Shown: positions 9,801-17,724 of the stretch, piece by piece | How positions within the stretch are numbered: position 1 is the stretch's first letter | How the letters are laid out: every line of letters starts with the position of its first letter | The notes under the pieces: model-generated | Databases searched by the model: none | What the model was told of the DNA's origin: nothing | Seen by the model: only the letters and a program-made list of their open reading frames with translations | Program-made: the position numbers and the translations under genes | NCBI GenBank assembly: GCA_965249745.1 | Contig: OZ252252.1 | Location: forward strand, 4,712,001-4,776,000 | From: JANYHH01 sp965249745 | GTDB lineage: Bacteria; Deinococcota; Deinococci; Deinococcales; JAAFIG01 | Direction: 5' to 3' | Length of the DNA stretch: 64,000 bases

Positions 9801-10231
9801 CGGGCGGCTTCACCTCGGGTGGGTCGGTTGATACTGGGGTTTTTCCTCAGTTTTTGGCACTGGGAGACCTCAACGGCGACGGCAAGCTCGATGCGGTCGT
9901 GACCAGTGCCACTGCTGGCAAGTTGACAATCCTGTTAAACAACGCGAATGGCAGCTTTACCTCGAGTCAAGTGGCAGTCACGAAAGCCAGCAAAATTGCG
10001 CTGGGTGACGTGAACGGAGATGGCAAGCTCGATGCAGTGGTCGCCGCTTCTGACGACAATCGAGTCGTTTGGCTGCTGGGCGGTGGGGACGGTGGTCTAG
10101 CCCTCAGTGGGACAGTCGTGCTCAGTGATCCCGACAGTCCGGCATTGGGCGACCTGAATGGTGATGGCAGGCTTGATGTCGTGGTGGTCAGCTTCTCCAA
10201 CGACCGATTGACCCCACTTTTCAAACGTTAG
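6839..10231 (+). CDS. FG-GAP/VCBS-repeat lipoprotein, 1130 aa
   Basis: Start taken at the ATG overlapping the upstream stop (TGATG), which begins MMARVWASLCLLVLIVSC, a lipoprotein signal with Cys about residue 18. Residues ~30-300 form a domain shared with the lipoprotein at 11140-12960. From about residue 465 there are some 14 FG-GAP/VCBS repeats, each with a calcium-binding-like D-x-N-x-D-G-x-x-D loop (for example GDLNNDGKLDAVV), expected to fold as one or two beta-propellers. Such propellers mediate binding at the cell surface. Coupled to the RiPP-like precursor and probably transcribed from the promoter at 6583. The ligand is unknown. Confidence 0.85.
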   Translation: MMARVWASLCLLVLIVSCGAAPLTSTLPTSRPPVNGALGLLRVAINDSDSRLNAEFVRPGTLATQAFTARNPADALEFCNLSSTVLDDATGGVRYISAVLTFKNKLASPLSNLSFHAVHVLGNTSGTAFQNVRSFNGTALTGDGLARAIKPSHLMQPSGGITVNQNFADLQAFNASERSQVQAAYNAASSSTPVTVLDYGFVAHTSAGARTIAASDGSRCGSDTASTGRVALSFRVPASATLNADAYRFELRFALMTSDETSITQSLEEQAATNDAAVLARATALGSAGNPVQVRTLNGSSYTSSITKPVCGVLTANPLVATQGFSLDGRFAGSGIAPAPNSLFNPANANITVTFPFPLASSAGMTVRGSQSGIRTGGFSNTGNTLTQSNTRAFFPSEEVEVSQTPDIKSASGLTLCANVSRFRVSSAPELSDGFATEPIIDTAQNPQALAVGDLNNDGLSDFVAVTINNIMVVTLAKANGGYLKGSAIPVGGGPSAVVLGDLNNDGKLDAVVANTNSNTISVLLGNGTGGFSSNTGVSVGTAPVGVALGQFNNDSFLDIATVNRDSNTVSVLTNTGIGNAGSFGSKTDFAVGNSPQALVVTNMNDDVALDIVTVNASGSVSVLLGSVSTIFNPPVSIGSFNPDNPRDYTVAADSDSIAVANFNNDGRPDLITTSSSGNALNVLTRNSSTIGGRLLNSGGLALPVGSTPSGVASIDLNNDGLEDVVVSSKSTNALIVFLKQAFGNPFPSSSTYPLGTTPVGLQMTDINADGFPDAVVASSGASVLTFVVNQGDGRFEQRVGTVGNQPVFAALGDLNNDGKLDAVIPNQLSSNASVLLGNGKGGFKRNGAELVASNPSSVALSDLNNDGKLDALVLNDNSNNISILLGDGFGGFTSNTVQSVGLSPKGLAVGDLNGDGRPDLMVANSVSNDVSVLLGDGTGGFASSGSVAVGLGPISVALGDLNNDGKLDAMVTNNGSKNVSILFGNGTGGFTSGGSVDTGVFPQFLALGDLNGDGKLDAVVTSATAGKLTILLNNANGSFTSSQVAVTKASKIALGDVNGDGKLDAVVAASDDNRVVWLLGGGDGGLALSGTVVLSDPDSPALGDLNGDGRLDVVVVSFSNDRLTPLFKR

Positions 10232-10346
10232 CGCCACCGCACATCAAAAGCCGCTCGAGAGCGGTACGCCCAGCCACTTCGTCCGCACGCCAAAAGGATC
10301 ATCTCGAGCGCGAGTGCAGACTCGTAGCGGTCGTGTAGATTAGTCC

Positions 10347-11111
10347 ATGCAAATTGATTTGACCGATCAGATCGCCATTGTGACCGGCGGCGCGTCCGGC
10401 ATGGGAGCCGCGACCGCTCGAGTCTTCGCCGCTGCTGGAGCGCGGGTCGTGATCGTGGACCGGGATGAGAACCTGGCTCAAAGCGTGGCGACCGAAATTG
10501 GCGCGGAAGTGCAGATCGGAGACGTGTCCGATTCCGGTTTCTGCGATGCGACGGTCGCCTTCGCGCTCGAGCGGTTTGGACGCGTGGATGCGCTGGTGAA
10601 CGCGGCGGGCGTGATCGTGCGAGCGACGGGCGCGGAGACCTCGGATGCGGACTGGGCGCGGATCATGGGCGTGAACGTGAATGGGTTGTTCTTCATGTGC
10701 CGGGCGGCGCTCCGGGCCATGAGAACCCAGGCTCTAAAACCACAGGGGCGCGGCGCGATTGTCAACTTTGGCAGCATCTGGGGCGACCTTGGCGCATCCG
10801 GCGTGGCCGCGTACTGCGCCAGCAAAGGCGCGGTTCACAACCTGACTCGAGCACTCGCACTGGAACACGCGGCTGACGGCATTCGCGTCAATGCGGTTTG
10901 TCCCGGCGAGGTCAATACGCCGATGCTCAGATCAGAACGCAATGAGCCGGTCACGAACGAGTTGATGCGGCGGATTGCGGACAGCGTCCCAATGGGCAGA
11001 CTGGCGGAACCCGAGGAGATTGCGCGGGTCGTACTGTTCCTGGCTAGCCCCGCCTCGAGTTACATGACAGGTTCCTTGGTCACGGTGGACGCGGGGTACA
11101 CGGCGCGGTGA
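10347..11111 (+). CDS. Short-chain dehydrogenase/reductase, 254 aa
   Basis: A classical SDR of typical length: cofactor loop TGGASGMG (residues 13-20), NAAG (86-89), catalytic Ser143 in 'FGSIWG' and the Tyr156-x-x-x-Lys160 pair in YCASK. Asp38 at the end of beta-2 suggests NAD(H) preference. The protein is cytosolic and should oxidise or reduce an alcohol/carbonyl substrate that cannot be named. It is a single gene between the FG-GAP gene and the convergent lipoprotein at 11140; no strong Shine-Dalgarno is evident. Confidence 0.92.
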   Translation: MQIDLTDQIAIVTGGASGMGAATARVFAAAGARVVIVDRDENLAQSVATEIGAEVQIGDVSDSGFCDATVAFALERFGRVDALVNAAGVIVRATGAETSDADWARIMGVNVNGLFFMCRAALRAMRTQALKPQGRGAIVNFGSIWGDLGASGVAAYCASKGAVHNLTRALALEHAADGIRVNAVCPGEVNTPMLRSERNEPVTNELMRRIADSVPMGRLAEPEEIARVVLFLASPASSYMTGSLVTVDAGYTAR

Positions 11112-11139
11112 CGGCTCGAGCGGGTCTAGAGAAGCGGGT

Positions 11140-12960
11140 TCAGGGTCCGCTGAGGTTAGCGTTTCCGAGCGTTCCCGACGAGGCTTGACTCGTGTTGCAG
11201 GGCGGCGGACCGAGTGACTGACCACCAACCCCGATACTGGCTGTGTTCCCGGTGATGCTGACGGGGAAATACAGTGGCCCGGGTTTGTCCACGTAAACGC
11301 CCCCTCCGCTGGCGCTGCCACCCGAACCGCCCCCAACGGGCTGTTGCAAACATATTGTCCCCGACTGGGTTGGGGCAATGGTTCCAGGGAAACCCTGTCC
11401 ACCTGGACCACCCTGAGCCGTGTTCTGGGTGACGAGGCTGCGAAGCAAAATAGTGTTGCTCGAGGCTGTACTGAAAATCGCCCCACCGAACGCGTTGCCT
11501 CCCACGCCACCCGCTTGGAGGACGTTAGTGGCTGGCAAACCCGGCAACCCTCGCACGTTGTTGTTCCAGAAACGGCTCGTGGCGACCTGCAACACACCAG
11601 CGTTGTAGACCGCGCCCCCTCGAGCACTCGGGCTGGGTGTTCCAGCTCCAGGAATGGCGGGGGGAGACGGAGCGGTGAGAACTGCGTTGTCGTGAAGTTT
11701 CATGCCGTATAGGTAAAGCGTGCCCTCGTTGCGAATACCGCCACCGCCCTCGGTCCCTGTTGGAGTGGTACTGAGTACGCTGCCATTGATGACAGAAAAC
11801 CCGTTCAGCACGGCAATTCCATTACTCAGCACACGAAAGACTCGAGTGTTGCTATTGCCGCTGATGCTGACGTTCGCCCCACCGGAGATGAGAAGCGTTT
11901 TATCAAGCGTGATCTCCGAGGACAGAGTGATGTCTTGGGTGAAGCAGATTTCCGTCATCGTCGCCGCATCCAGAATGGCTTGGCGGAGCGACCCAGGACC
12001 GGAATCGGCGCTCGAGGTGACGACGACTTTGGCGGGGAGTGGCGCAAAATTCGGTGCCGAGAGCGGCGCATCTACCCCCGTGCCGCTGGGTTTCCCTGCC
12101 AGTCGGTATGAGTTCACGACGCGCAGGTCGGCGGGCGTCTGGCTACACCGTTGCCCACCAACAAAGGTGACTTTGCGAACCCCAGCGGGAAGGCTGCTCA
12201 AGCCAGCCACCGTGTCGGTCAGTTGATCGTCCTCGCTCTGCACGAGTTCGTTCGCACCGCCCGCCGTGAGCAAAAAAGTCATGAAAAAGTTATACGCGTT
12301 GCTCGAGCCGATGCTGGTGCGTAAACCAATCGTGACCGTGCCAGTCTCACCGGGCGCGACTGTGCGGCTATCGTTATCGCTGTCCGTGTCCCCGGCGCGT
12401 TGCTGCACCAGATAGCCGTGTTGCAGCAGGTACTCGCCGCTCGAGAGCAGCGGCGGTGTAGCGGCCAGCGCCTCGGTCGTGAGATCACCTGTCATATTGT
12501 CATCGAAGACTTGCAGGTCGGCTCTGAGCGGGTCCACCGTTTGCGCCAAGCAGTTCATGCCGTGTGCTGGGAGCATCCCTCGAGGGTAGGGGCTGGCCTG
12601 CCCGCCGAAATCGGTGATGCCTTTCAGCGCTGTGCCGTCCAGGTTACTGGCTTGTCGGTACGCGTTCAGGGTCAGATTGGTCAGGGCAGCGGCGCTATTG
12701 TTGGTGAACTTAAAGCTACGGCTGATGTAACGCGTCTGGGTCGTGGTGTTGTCGCAGACGCTGGCCGCTCCGGTCGGCGCGAAGGACCCCGTACTGTCGG
12801 GCAACACGGTTTGTAACCGAGCAGTCTCCTGAGCGATCCCCAACTCGAGCCTGCCGAGGACGACGGGCATTCCGGCGACGGGGGCAACAGGACTTGGCTG
12901 ACAGGCGGTCAACGCTGCCAGCGTGAAACCCGCCAAGATCAAAGCTCTGACTCGAGACAT
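11140..12960 (-). CDS. Lipoprotein with beta-helix-like C-terminal half, 606 aa
   Basis: Begins MSRVRALILAGFTLAALTAC, a lipoprotein signal with LTAC lipobox. Residues ~35-300 match the N-terminal domain of the FG-GAP protein: both have 'RYIS..x.F.N....L.NL' followed by 'GTAL', a Gln-rich VQ/VNQN segment, and a 'V...GGxRCSQ'/'VRTLNG' end. The second half (from 'VTSSADSGPGSLRQAIL', about residue 315) has the start pattern of polymorphic/adhesin-like right-handed beta-helix proteins with many Gly/Asn turns, and ends after repeats with GG-rich loops. Probably a surface adhesin-type protein. Convergent with the SDR gene; 29 bp separate the two stops. Confidence 0.75.
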   Translation of the reverse strand: MSRVRALILAGFTLAALTACQPSPVAPVAGMPVVLGRLELGIAQETARLQTVLPDSTGSFAPTGAASVCDNTTTQTRYISRSFKFTNNSAAALTNLTLNAYRQASNLDGTALKGITDFGGQASPYPRGMLPAHGMNCLAQTVDPLRADLQVFDDNMTGDLTTEALAATPPLLSSGEYLLQHGYLVQQRAGDTDSDNDSRTVAPGETGTVTIGLRTSIGSSNAYNFFMTFLLTAGGANELVQSEDDQLTDTVAGLSSLPAGVRKVTFVGGQRCSQTPADLRVVNSYRLAGKPSGTGVDAPLSAPNFAPLPAKVVVTSSADSGPGSLRQAILDAATMTEICFTQDITLSSEITLDKTLLISGGANVSISGNSNTRVFRVLSNGIAVLNGFSVINGSVLSTTPTGTEGGGGIRNEGTLYLYGMKLHDNAVLTAPSPPAIPGAGTPSPSARGGAVYNAGVLQVATSRFWNNNVRGLPGLPATNVLQAGGVGGNAFGGAIFSTASSNTILLRSLVTQNTAQGGPGGQGFPGTIAPTQSGTICLQQPVGGGSGGSASGGGVYVDKPGPLYFPVSITGNTASIGVGGQSLGPPPCNTSQASSGTLGNANLSGP

Positions 12961-12995
12961 GGCTCACATTCTGCCACGAGGCTTCGCGTAGTTGA

Positions 12996-13017
12996 GTACA
13001 TCCGGTTTGAGATGTAC
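12996..13017. promoter_or_regulatory. Inverted repeat GTACATC-N8-GATGTAC
   Basis: A perfect 7-bp dyad lies 36 bp upstream of the lipoprotein start at 12960 and about 155 bp before the aldo/keto reductase. Position suits an operator for the lipoprotein gene. No regulator can be assigned. Confidence 0.4.
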
Positions 13018-13172
13018 GCCTGTCAAAATCTTAGACTGCATCAAATAGTCGTGACGAACAGCGTCAATTTTACTCGAGGTCAACGCAGAGGTCTACGTTT
13101 TGACTCGCAGATACTGAGGTGCGTTTGCGTCAGAATAGAACGCCTTATGAATCCAACCCTCGAGTCACGACG

Positions 13173-14180
13173 ATGAACTACCGCTCCCTCGGTCGGACGG
13201 GCGCGACCGTCGCACCGCTGGCGCTCGGCACGGACAATTTCCTCAATCCCACGCCCGAAGCGGAATCAGAGAAACTGCTGCTGCGCGCCTTAGACGCGGG
13301 CATCAATCTGATTGACACGAGCAACTCGTACCGTCAGGGCGAAGCCGAGGCACTGATCGGGCGCACCCTCGAGACTGCGAATCGGCGCGACGAGGCGTTG
13401 ATTGCCACGAAGGTGTTTTACCCGACGGGAACAGGGCCGGATGATCGCGGCGGCTCGAGGGCGCACATCATCAGGGCTTGCGAGGCCAGCTTGCGGCGCT
13501 TAAAAACGGATCGAATTGATCTGTACCAGTTGCACCGCCCTGATTTTGCGGTTCCCTTGGAGGAAACCCTATCGGCGCTGACCGATCTGGTGCGGCGCGG
13601 ACTGGTGCGTTACATTGGCAGCAGCACGGCTCCGGCGTGGCGAGTGATGCACGGCTTGATGCTGAGCGAACTGAAAGGGTACACGCGGTTCGCCTCGGAG
13701 CAGCCGCCGTACAATCTTTTGGATCGGCGGATAGAAAACGAACTCGTCCCAATGTGCCAATCGCAGGGCGTGGCATTGCTGCCGTGGTCGCCTCTGGCGA
13801 TGGGGATGCTCGCGGGCCGCTACGCGAATGACAACACTTGCGCCGCTAACTCACGGGCTGACCTGCGCGGTGGTATTTACGCGGATCGCGTGACACCGAG
13901 GGCAGTTCGGGTCGGAAACGCGTTCGCGGCCTTCGCCAGGGAAGCCGGTTTCGATCCGGCGCAACTGGCGCTGCTCTGGGTCAAGGATCAACCCGGCGTG
14001 ACCGCGCCGATTATCGGACCGCGCACGTTGGAGCAGTTAGAAAACTTCTTGCCGGTGCTGGATATGAGCCTGCCGGATGACTTACGTGCCGCCTGCGACG
14101 CGCTGAACCCGCCGGGGAGTGCCGTGGCGAATTTTCACAACTCGAGCGGCTGGATGAACATGCGGGTGGACGAGGAGTAG
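13173..14180 (+). CDS. Aldo/keto reductase, 335 aa
   Basis: Starts MNYRSLGRTGATVAPLALGT; the open frame upstream lacks family similarity, so this ATG is chosen. The AKR catalytic tetrad is visible: Asp48 and Tyr53 (DTSNSY), Lys80 (ATKVF) and His121 (QLHRPD). C-terminal 'IIGPRTLEQLENFL' is the NADPH-binding signature of this branch (YajO/YghZ-like). It should reduce an aldehyde or ketone with NADPH in the cytosol. The substrate is not evident. Monocistronic; the next gene is convergent. Confidence 0.92.
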   Translation: MNYRSLGRTGATVAPLALGTDNFLNPTPEAESEKLLLRALDAGINLIDTSNSYRQGEAEALIGRTLETANRRDEALIATKVFYPTGTGPDDRGGSRAHIIRACEASLRRLKTDRIDLYQLHRPDFAVPLEETLSALTDLVRRGLVRYIGSSTAPAWRVMHGLMLSELKGYTRFASEQPPYNLLDRRIENELVPMCQSQGVALLPWSPLAMGMLAGRYANDNTCAANSRADLRGGIYADRVTPRAVRVGNAFAAFAREAGFDPAQLALLWVKDQPGVTAPIIGPRTLEQLENFLPVLDMSLPDDLRAACDALNPPGSAVANFHNSSGWMNMRVDEE

Positions 14181-14237
14181 GCAAGGCTTAAAGGTTTTAC
14201 TCTGCGCTTCGGGCATCAATGACGAGCAGATGAAAAC

Positions 14238-14774
14238 TCAGCCGTGGGTTCTGCGGTAGTGGCGGGCTGCCTTGGCGCGGTTGCCGCAAGTTTTCATGTC
14301 ATGCCAGCTCCGGGCATTCTTCGGCGAGGTGTCCAGAAAGTGCAGCACGCACTTGGGGTTGGCGCACTTCTTGAGCCGCTCTGGTGCGTCACGCAAAAGC
14401 CGTAACAGGTCGCTCGCCGCTCGCCAGGCAGGTTCCCACGACCCAGCCACCTCAAGGCTCTCTTCGGGGCCGCGCTCACTGAGCAGGTAGCGCATCCGGC
14501 CACGCTGGAGCGCCTGATTGAGCGCCTGCCGATGCTCAACATCGTGCGGGGTCTCGAGGATGCCCCGCAATGCGGCGCGGACGGTCAAAAGATGAATTTT
14601 AATTTCTGCGAGCAGAGCTGGGTCATAACTCAACGCTCGTTCCTCGAGCCACGTGCGTGTACCTTCTTCGGTTGCAAGCAGGTCATGGGTTTCAGACCCG
14701 TCCACCCAGACAGTGTTAATCAGGTCGAGGGAGAGCGGTTCTCCGGTCAATGGGCGCGGTGGTATCATCCCCAT
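14238..14774 (-). CDS. CGNR zinc-finger/ABATE-domain transcriptional regulator
   Basis: 178 residues: an N-terminal ABATE-like domain (LSLDLINTVW early on) and a C-terminal CGNR zinc finger with Cys137 and Cys142 (CANPKC) and Cys163 in CGNR, followed by a basic RAKAARHYRR tail. Members of this family are presumed stress-linked DNA-binding regulators. It is divergent from the five-gene operon starting at 14882. The 107-bp gap holds a strong promoter and two inverted repeats sharing AGTTAG/AGGTTAGG, so it probably regulates both itself and that operon. The DNA target is inferred. Confidence 0.87.
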   Translation of the reverse strand: MGMIPPRPLTGEPLSLDLINTVWVDGSETHDLLATEEGTRTWLEERALSYDPALLAEIKIHLLTVRAALRGILETPHDVEHRQALNQALQRGRMRYLLSERGPEESLEVAGSWEPAWRAASDLLRLLRDAPERLKKCANPKCVLHFLDTSPKNARSWHDMKTCGNRAKAARHYRRTHG

Positions 14775-14777
14775 ATT

Positions 14778-14807
14778 CTAACTCCTCACATGATATTGAC
14801 AAGTTAG
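14778..14807. promoter_or_regulatory. Inverted repeat CTAACT-N18-AGTTAG near the CGNR gene start
   Basis: CTAACT (14778-14783) and AGTTAG (14802-14807) form a dyad overlapping the -35 region of the rightward promoter and lying just before the CGNR start. It shares the TTAG core with the larger dyad at 14826-14861, suggesting one regulator binds both. Confidence 0.5.
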
Positions 14808-14824
14808 GAAAATGAGGCTACGAT
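14796..14824 (+). promoter_or_regulatory. Promoter of the PPOX-DsrE-hydrolase operon
   Basis: A consensus -35 TTGACA (14796-14801) is followed by a 17-nt spacer and TACGAT (14819-14824) as -10. Transcription would start near 14831, inside the dyad at 14826-14861, about 50 nt before the start codon at 14882. Confidence 0.75.
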
Positions 14825-14825
14825 C

Positions 14826-14861
14826 TACCTAACCTTTTAAGTCAACTTGAGAGGTTAGGTA
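14826..14861. promoter_or_regulatory. Operator-like dyad TACCTAACCT-N16-AGGTTAGGTA
   Basis: Two perfect 10-bp arms (14826-14835 and 14852-14861) 16 nt apart, immediately downstream of the -10. Binding here would block transcription, so a repressor role for the divergent CGNR protein is the simplest reading. Confidence 0.6.
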
Positions 14862-14881
14862 CAGAAAGGTGTCAGGAGTCC

Positions 14882-15778
14882 ATGACCTACCATGAAGGTG
14901 AACTCGCCGTGCAGGAGCGGGCTGGTGTGCGGGGAATGGCGGCTCGCGTTGGGCAATCCGTGTTTCCGCACTTAAACCAGATCCTTCAGAGATTCATCGC
15001 CGAGCAAGACCTGCTCGTCGTCGCCTCGCTCGACCGGCAGGGATGCCCTTGGACCTCAGTTATCACTGGCACACCAGGCTTCGCTCAGGCGCTTAACCCG
15101 GAAACCCTGGAGGTGCGAGTTCCGCTCGACCCGCGAGACCCACTGCGGGCGAATCTTCAAGTCGGCGCTCGTCTGGGTCTGCTTGCCATTGACCTGGCCA
15201 CGCGCCAGCGCGTACGCGTCAACGGCGAGGTCGCCTGGAAGTCGTCAGGTGGCTTTGCGCTGAGCATTGAGGAGGCTTACGGCAACTGCCAGAAGTACAT
15301 CCAAAAGCGCGATCCCGAGTTACTGCCCGTGAACACCGTTTCAGCCGAGCCGAGTGCCAGGACCAATCTCTCCAACGCCCAGCGCACAATGATCGAGCGC
15401 GCCGATACCTTCTTCATCGCTACCGCCCACCCATACACAGGGGCGGACGCCTCCCACCGGGGCGGGGCATCGGGCTTTGTCCGGGTGCGAGACGATCATC
15501 AACTCGAGTTCCCGGACTACCAGGGCAACGCGATGTTCAACACTTTAGGCAACATTGAGGCGACCGGCCGCGCGGGACTGCTGTTCCTGGATTTCGAGCG
15601 CGACCGTGCCCTGCATCTGACTGGGAGCGCCCGCATCGTCTGGGACCCAGCTCGAGTCGCAGCCCACCGAGGGGCGGAACGGCTCGTGGAATTCACAGCG
15701 GAGCAGGTTCTCGAGCGCCCCGCCCTCACAGGCAAACGGTGGACCCTGCGTGAGCCATCGCCGTTCAATCCAATCTGA
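14882..15778 (+). CDS. PPOX-family (pyridoxamine 5'-phosphate oxidase-like) flavoprotein, 298 aa
   Basis: Two split-barrel halves are apparent: 'EQDLLVVASLDRQGCPWTSVITGTPGF' in the first and 'ADTFFIATAHP...ASHRGGASGFVRV' then 'YQGNAMFNTLGNIEATGRAGLLFLDF' in the second; the latter is the hallmark of FMN-binding PPOX proteins. Start preceded by AGGAG. First gene of an operon with DsrE, alpha/beta hydrolase, DUF1348-like and deaminase genes, likely a stress or detoxification unit under CGNR control. The actual substrate is unknown; no PdxH-specific features are seen. Confidence 0.85.
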   Translation: MTYHEGELAVQERAGVRGMAARVGQSVFPHLNQILQRFIAEQDLLVVASLDRQGCPWTSVITGTPGFAQALNPETLEVRVPLDPRDPLRANLQVGARLGLLAIDLATRQRVRVNGEVAWKSSGGFALSIEEAYGNCQKYIQKRDPELLPVNTVSAEPSARTNLSNAQRTMIERADTFFIATAHPYTGADASHRGGASGFVRVRDDHQLEFPDYQGNAMFNTLGNIEATGRAGLLFLDFERDRALHLTGSARIVWDPARVAAHRGAERLVEFTAEQVLERPALTGKRWTLREPSPFNPI

Positions 15779-15889
15779 ACTCTTCCAGCCGCCACATGGC
15801 AACGCGCCGCGCTCACTCCGAACGACGCGTGATCCGAACCATGCGTGCCACAGACCGTCGCCCTCTCACCGCCACCAAAGGAGTCACCC

Positions 15890-16246
15890 ATGAACAAGGT
15901 CGCCATCGTCATCCTCGCCGACACCCAGAGCGAAGAGGGTCTGGGACGCGCCTACAACGCCCTCATGACCGCCAAGGAGTTCCACGCGGCTGGAGATGGG
16001 GTTCGGGTCTACCTCGACGGTGCGGGAACCCGCTGGCCCGCCGCGCTCGAGCAGCCTGACCACATCGCACACAGCCTTTACTTAGACGTTAAGGGGTTGA
16101 TCGCCGGGGCGTGCGGCGGCTGCGCCTCCGTGTTCGGCGCGACCACTGGCGCTCAGGCCGCTCAGGTGGCACTGCTCGACGAGTTCGGCTCGGGCGTTAG
16201 CTACCGCGACATGCTGGAGCAAGGCTACCAAGTCATCACGTTCTAA
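15890..16246 (+). CDS. DsrE-family protein
   Basis: 118 residues, starting MNKVAIVILADTQSEEGLGR after AAAGGAG. The fold pattern (alternating beta strands, 'KEFHAAGDGVRVYLDGAGT') is that of small DsrE/DsrF-like sulfur-relay proteins. A CGGC pair near residues 74-77 offers thiols that could carry persulfide. It is the second gene of the CGNR-controlled operon, 111 bp after the PPOX gene. A role in sulfur transfer or redox handling is suggested by family only. Confidence 0.8.
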   Translation: MNKVAIVILADTQSEEGLGRAYNALMTAKEFHAAGDGVRVYLDGAGTRWPAALEQPDHIAHSLYLDVKGLIAGACGGCASVFGATTGAQAAQVALLDEFGSGVSYRDMLEQGYQVITF

Positions 16247-16266
16247 ACCGGAAGGGGAAACCTGCC

Positions 16267-17223
16267 ATGATGAAATCCAAACTGCTCCTGCCGCTTCTGG
16301 TCGCCGTTTCCGCTCTGCTGACGGCAGCGGGCCAAACCGCCGCACCCACCGCGAGCCGCATTTCATACAACACCGTCAAGGTAGACGGTCTCGAGATTTT
16401 CTACCGCGAGGCTGGTCCGAAGGATGCGCCCACGCTGCTTTTACTGCACGGCTTTCCCACCTCGTCCCAGATGTTCCGTAACCTCATCCCGCTACTCGCT
16501 GACCGTTACCACATCGTGGCACCCGACTATCCTGGCTTCGGGCAGAGCGATATGCCTAAGGTAGGCGAGTGGGCTTACACGTTCGCTCATCTGGCAAAAA
16601 CGATCAATGGCTTCGCGCAACAGCTCGGTCTGGTCAAGTACACCTTGTACGTGCAGGATTACGGCGCGCCGGTGGGGTACCGCCTCGCGCTGGCCCACCC
16701 GGACCGAGTGCAAGGCTTAATCGTGCAAAACGGCAACGCCTACGACGAGGGCTTGCGCGCCTTCTGGGACCCCTTCAAGGTGTACTGGAAAGATCCCAGC
16801 CGAGCCAACGGTGACAAACTGCGTCCGTTTTTCGAGTTGGACGCGACGAAATGGCAGTACACGCACGGCACGCGTGACCCACAGAGCATCAGCCCAGACA
16901 CGTACACGCTCGATCAGGCGCGGCTCGAGCGGATCGGTAACAAGGACATTCAACTCGCGCTATTCCTCGATTACGCCACGAATGTGACACTCTATCCAGC
17001 CTTTCAAGCCTATTTCCGTCGCTACCAGCCGCCGACCCTGATCGTGTGGGGCAAGAACGACCTGATCTTTCCCGCTGAGGGCGCAGAGCCGTACAAGCGC
17101 GATCTCAAAAACCTCGAGTTCCACCTGCTCGACACTGGACATTTCGCACTCGAGGAGGATGGCGATGCCATCGCCGCCTACATCCGTAGCTTTATGGCCC
17201 GCAAGGTTGCGTCCACCCGTTAA
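16267..17223 (+). CDS. Exported alpha/beta hydrolase (epoxide hydrolase/dehalogenase-like), 318 aa
   Basis: N-terminal signal peptide (MMKSKLLLPLLVAVSALLTAAG, likely cut before QTAA). The hydrolase core has the oxyanion motif HGFP (61-64), nucleophile Asp131 in VQDYGAPVG, and a terminal catalytic His in DTGHFALEED. An Asp nucleophile with HGFP is typical of haloalkane dehalogenases and epoxide hydrolases rather than Ser esterases. It acts outside the cytoplasm. It follows the DsrE gene by 20 bp with GGAAGGGG as Shine-Dalgarno. The natural substrate cannot be decided. Confidence 0.87.
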   Translation: MMKSKLLLPLLVAVSALLTAAGQTAAPTASRISYNTVKVDGLEIFYREAGPKDAPTLLLLHGFPTSSQMFRNLIPLLADRYHIVAPDYPGFGQSDMPKVGEWAYTFAHLAKTINGFAQQLGLVKYTLYVQDYGAPVGYRLALAHPDRVQGLIVQNGNAYDEGLRAFWDPFKVYWKDPSRANGDKLRPFFELDATKWQYTHGTRDPQSISPDTYTLDQARLERIGNKDIQLALFLDYATNVTLYPAFQAYFRRYQPPTLIVWGKNDLIFPAEGAEPYKRDLKNLEFHLLDTGHFALEEDGDAIAAYIRSFMARKVASTR

Positions 17224-17264
17224 GCCCATGAATGTCGGGCAAAATCCACGAGGGAGAACCCACG

Positions 17265-17720
17265 ATGATCCTGCCGCCGTTTACGCTTGAGACCGCTCGT
17301 CAAAAAGTACGAGCCGCCGAGGATGCCTGGAACACCCGCGATCCGCAACGCGTTTCGCTCGCGTACACCGAAGACAGCGCTTGGCGGAACCGCGACGAGT
17401 TCTTCTCGGGGAGCGAAGCGATCATCGCTTTTCTGACCCGCAAGTGGGATAAGGAACTCGAGTACCGACTCATCAAGGAACTCTGGTCCTTCACCGACAA
17501 CCGCATCGCCGTGCGCTTTCAGTACGAGTACCGCAACGAGGTGGGACAGTGGTTCCGCGCCTACGGAAACGAGCAGTGGGAATTCAATCAGGGTGGCCTG
17601 ATGCGCCGCCGCGAGGCGAGTATTAACACGATCCCAATCCGTTTCGAGGATCGGCGCTTCCAGTGGCCCATCGGTCCCCGCCCCGAGGACCACCCAGGAC
17701 TCAGTGAGCTGGGAATGTAG
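17265..17720 (+). CDS. DUF1348/NTF2-like protein, 151 aa
   Basis: Start at MILPPFTLETARQKV with AGGGAG ahead; an earlier in-frame ATG at 17232 lacks family similarity. The sequence 'AEDAWNTRDPQRVSLAYTEDSAWRNRDEFFSG' and 'FLTRKWDKELEYRLIKELW' matches the DUF1348 branch of the SnoaL/NTF2-like fold, a cone-shaped small-ligand pocket. It is fourth in the operon and may act on or bind a small molecule handled with the hydrolase. No catalytic assignment is possible. Confidence 0.88.
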   Translation: MILPPFTLETARQKVRAAEDAWNTRDPQRVSLAYTEDSAWRNRDEFFSGSEAIIAFLTRKWDKELEYRLIKELWSFTDNRIAVRFQYEYRNEVGQWFRAYGNEQWEFNQGGLMRRREASINTIPIRFEDRRFQWPIGPRPEDHPGLSELGM

Positions 17721-17724
17721 CCCG

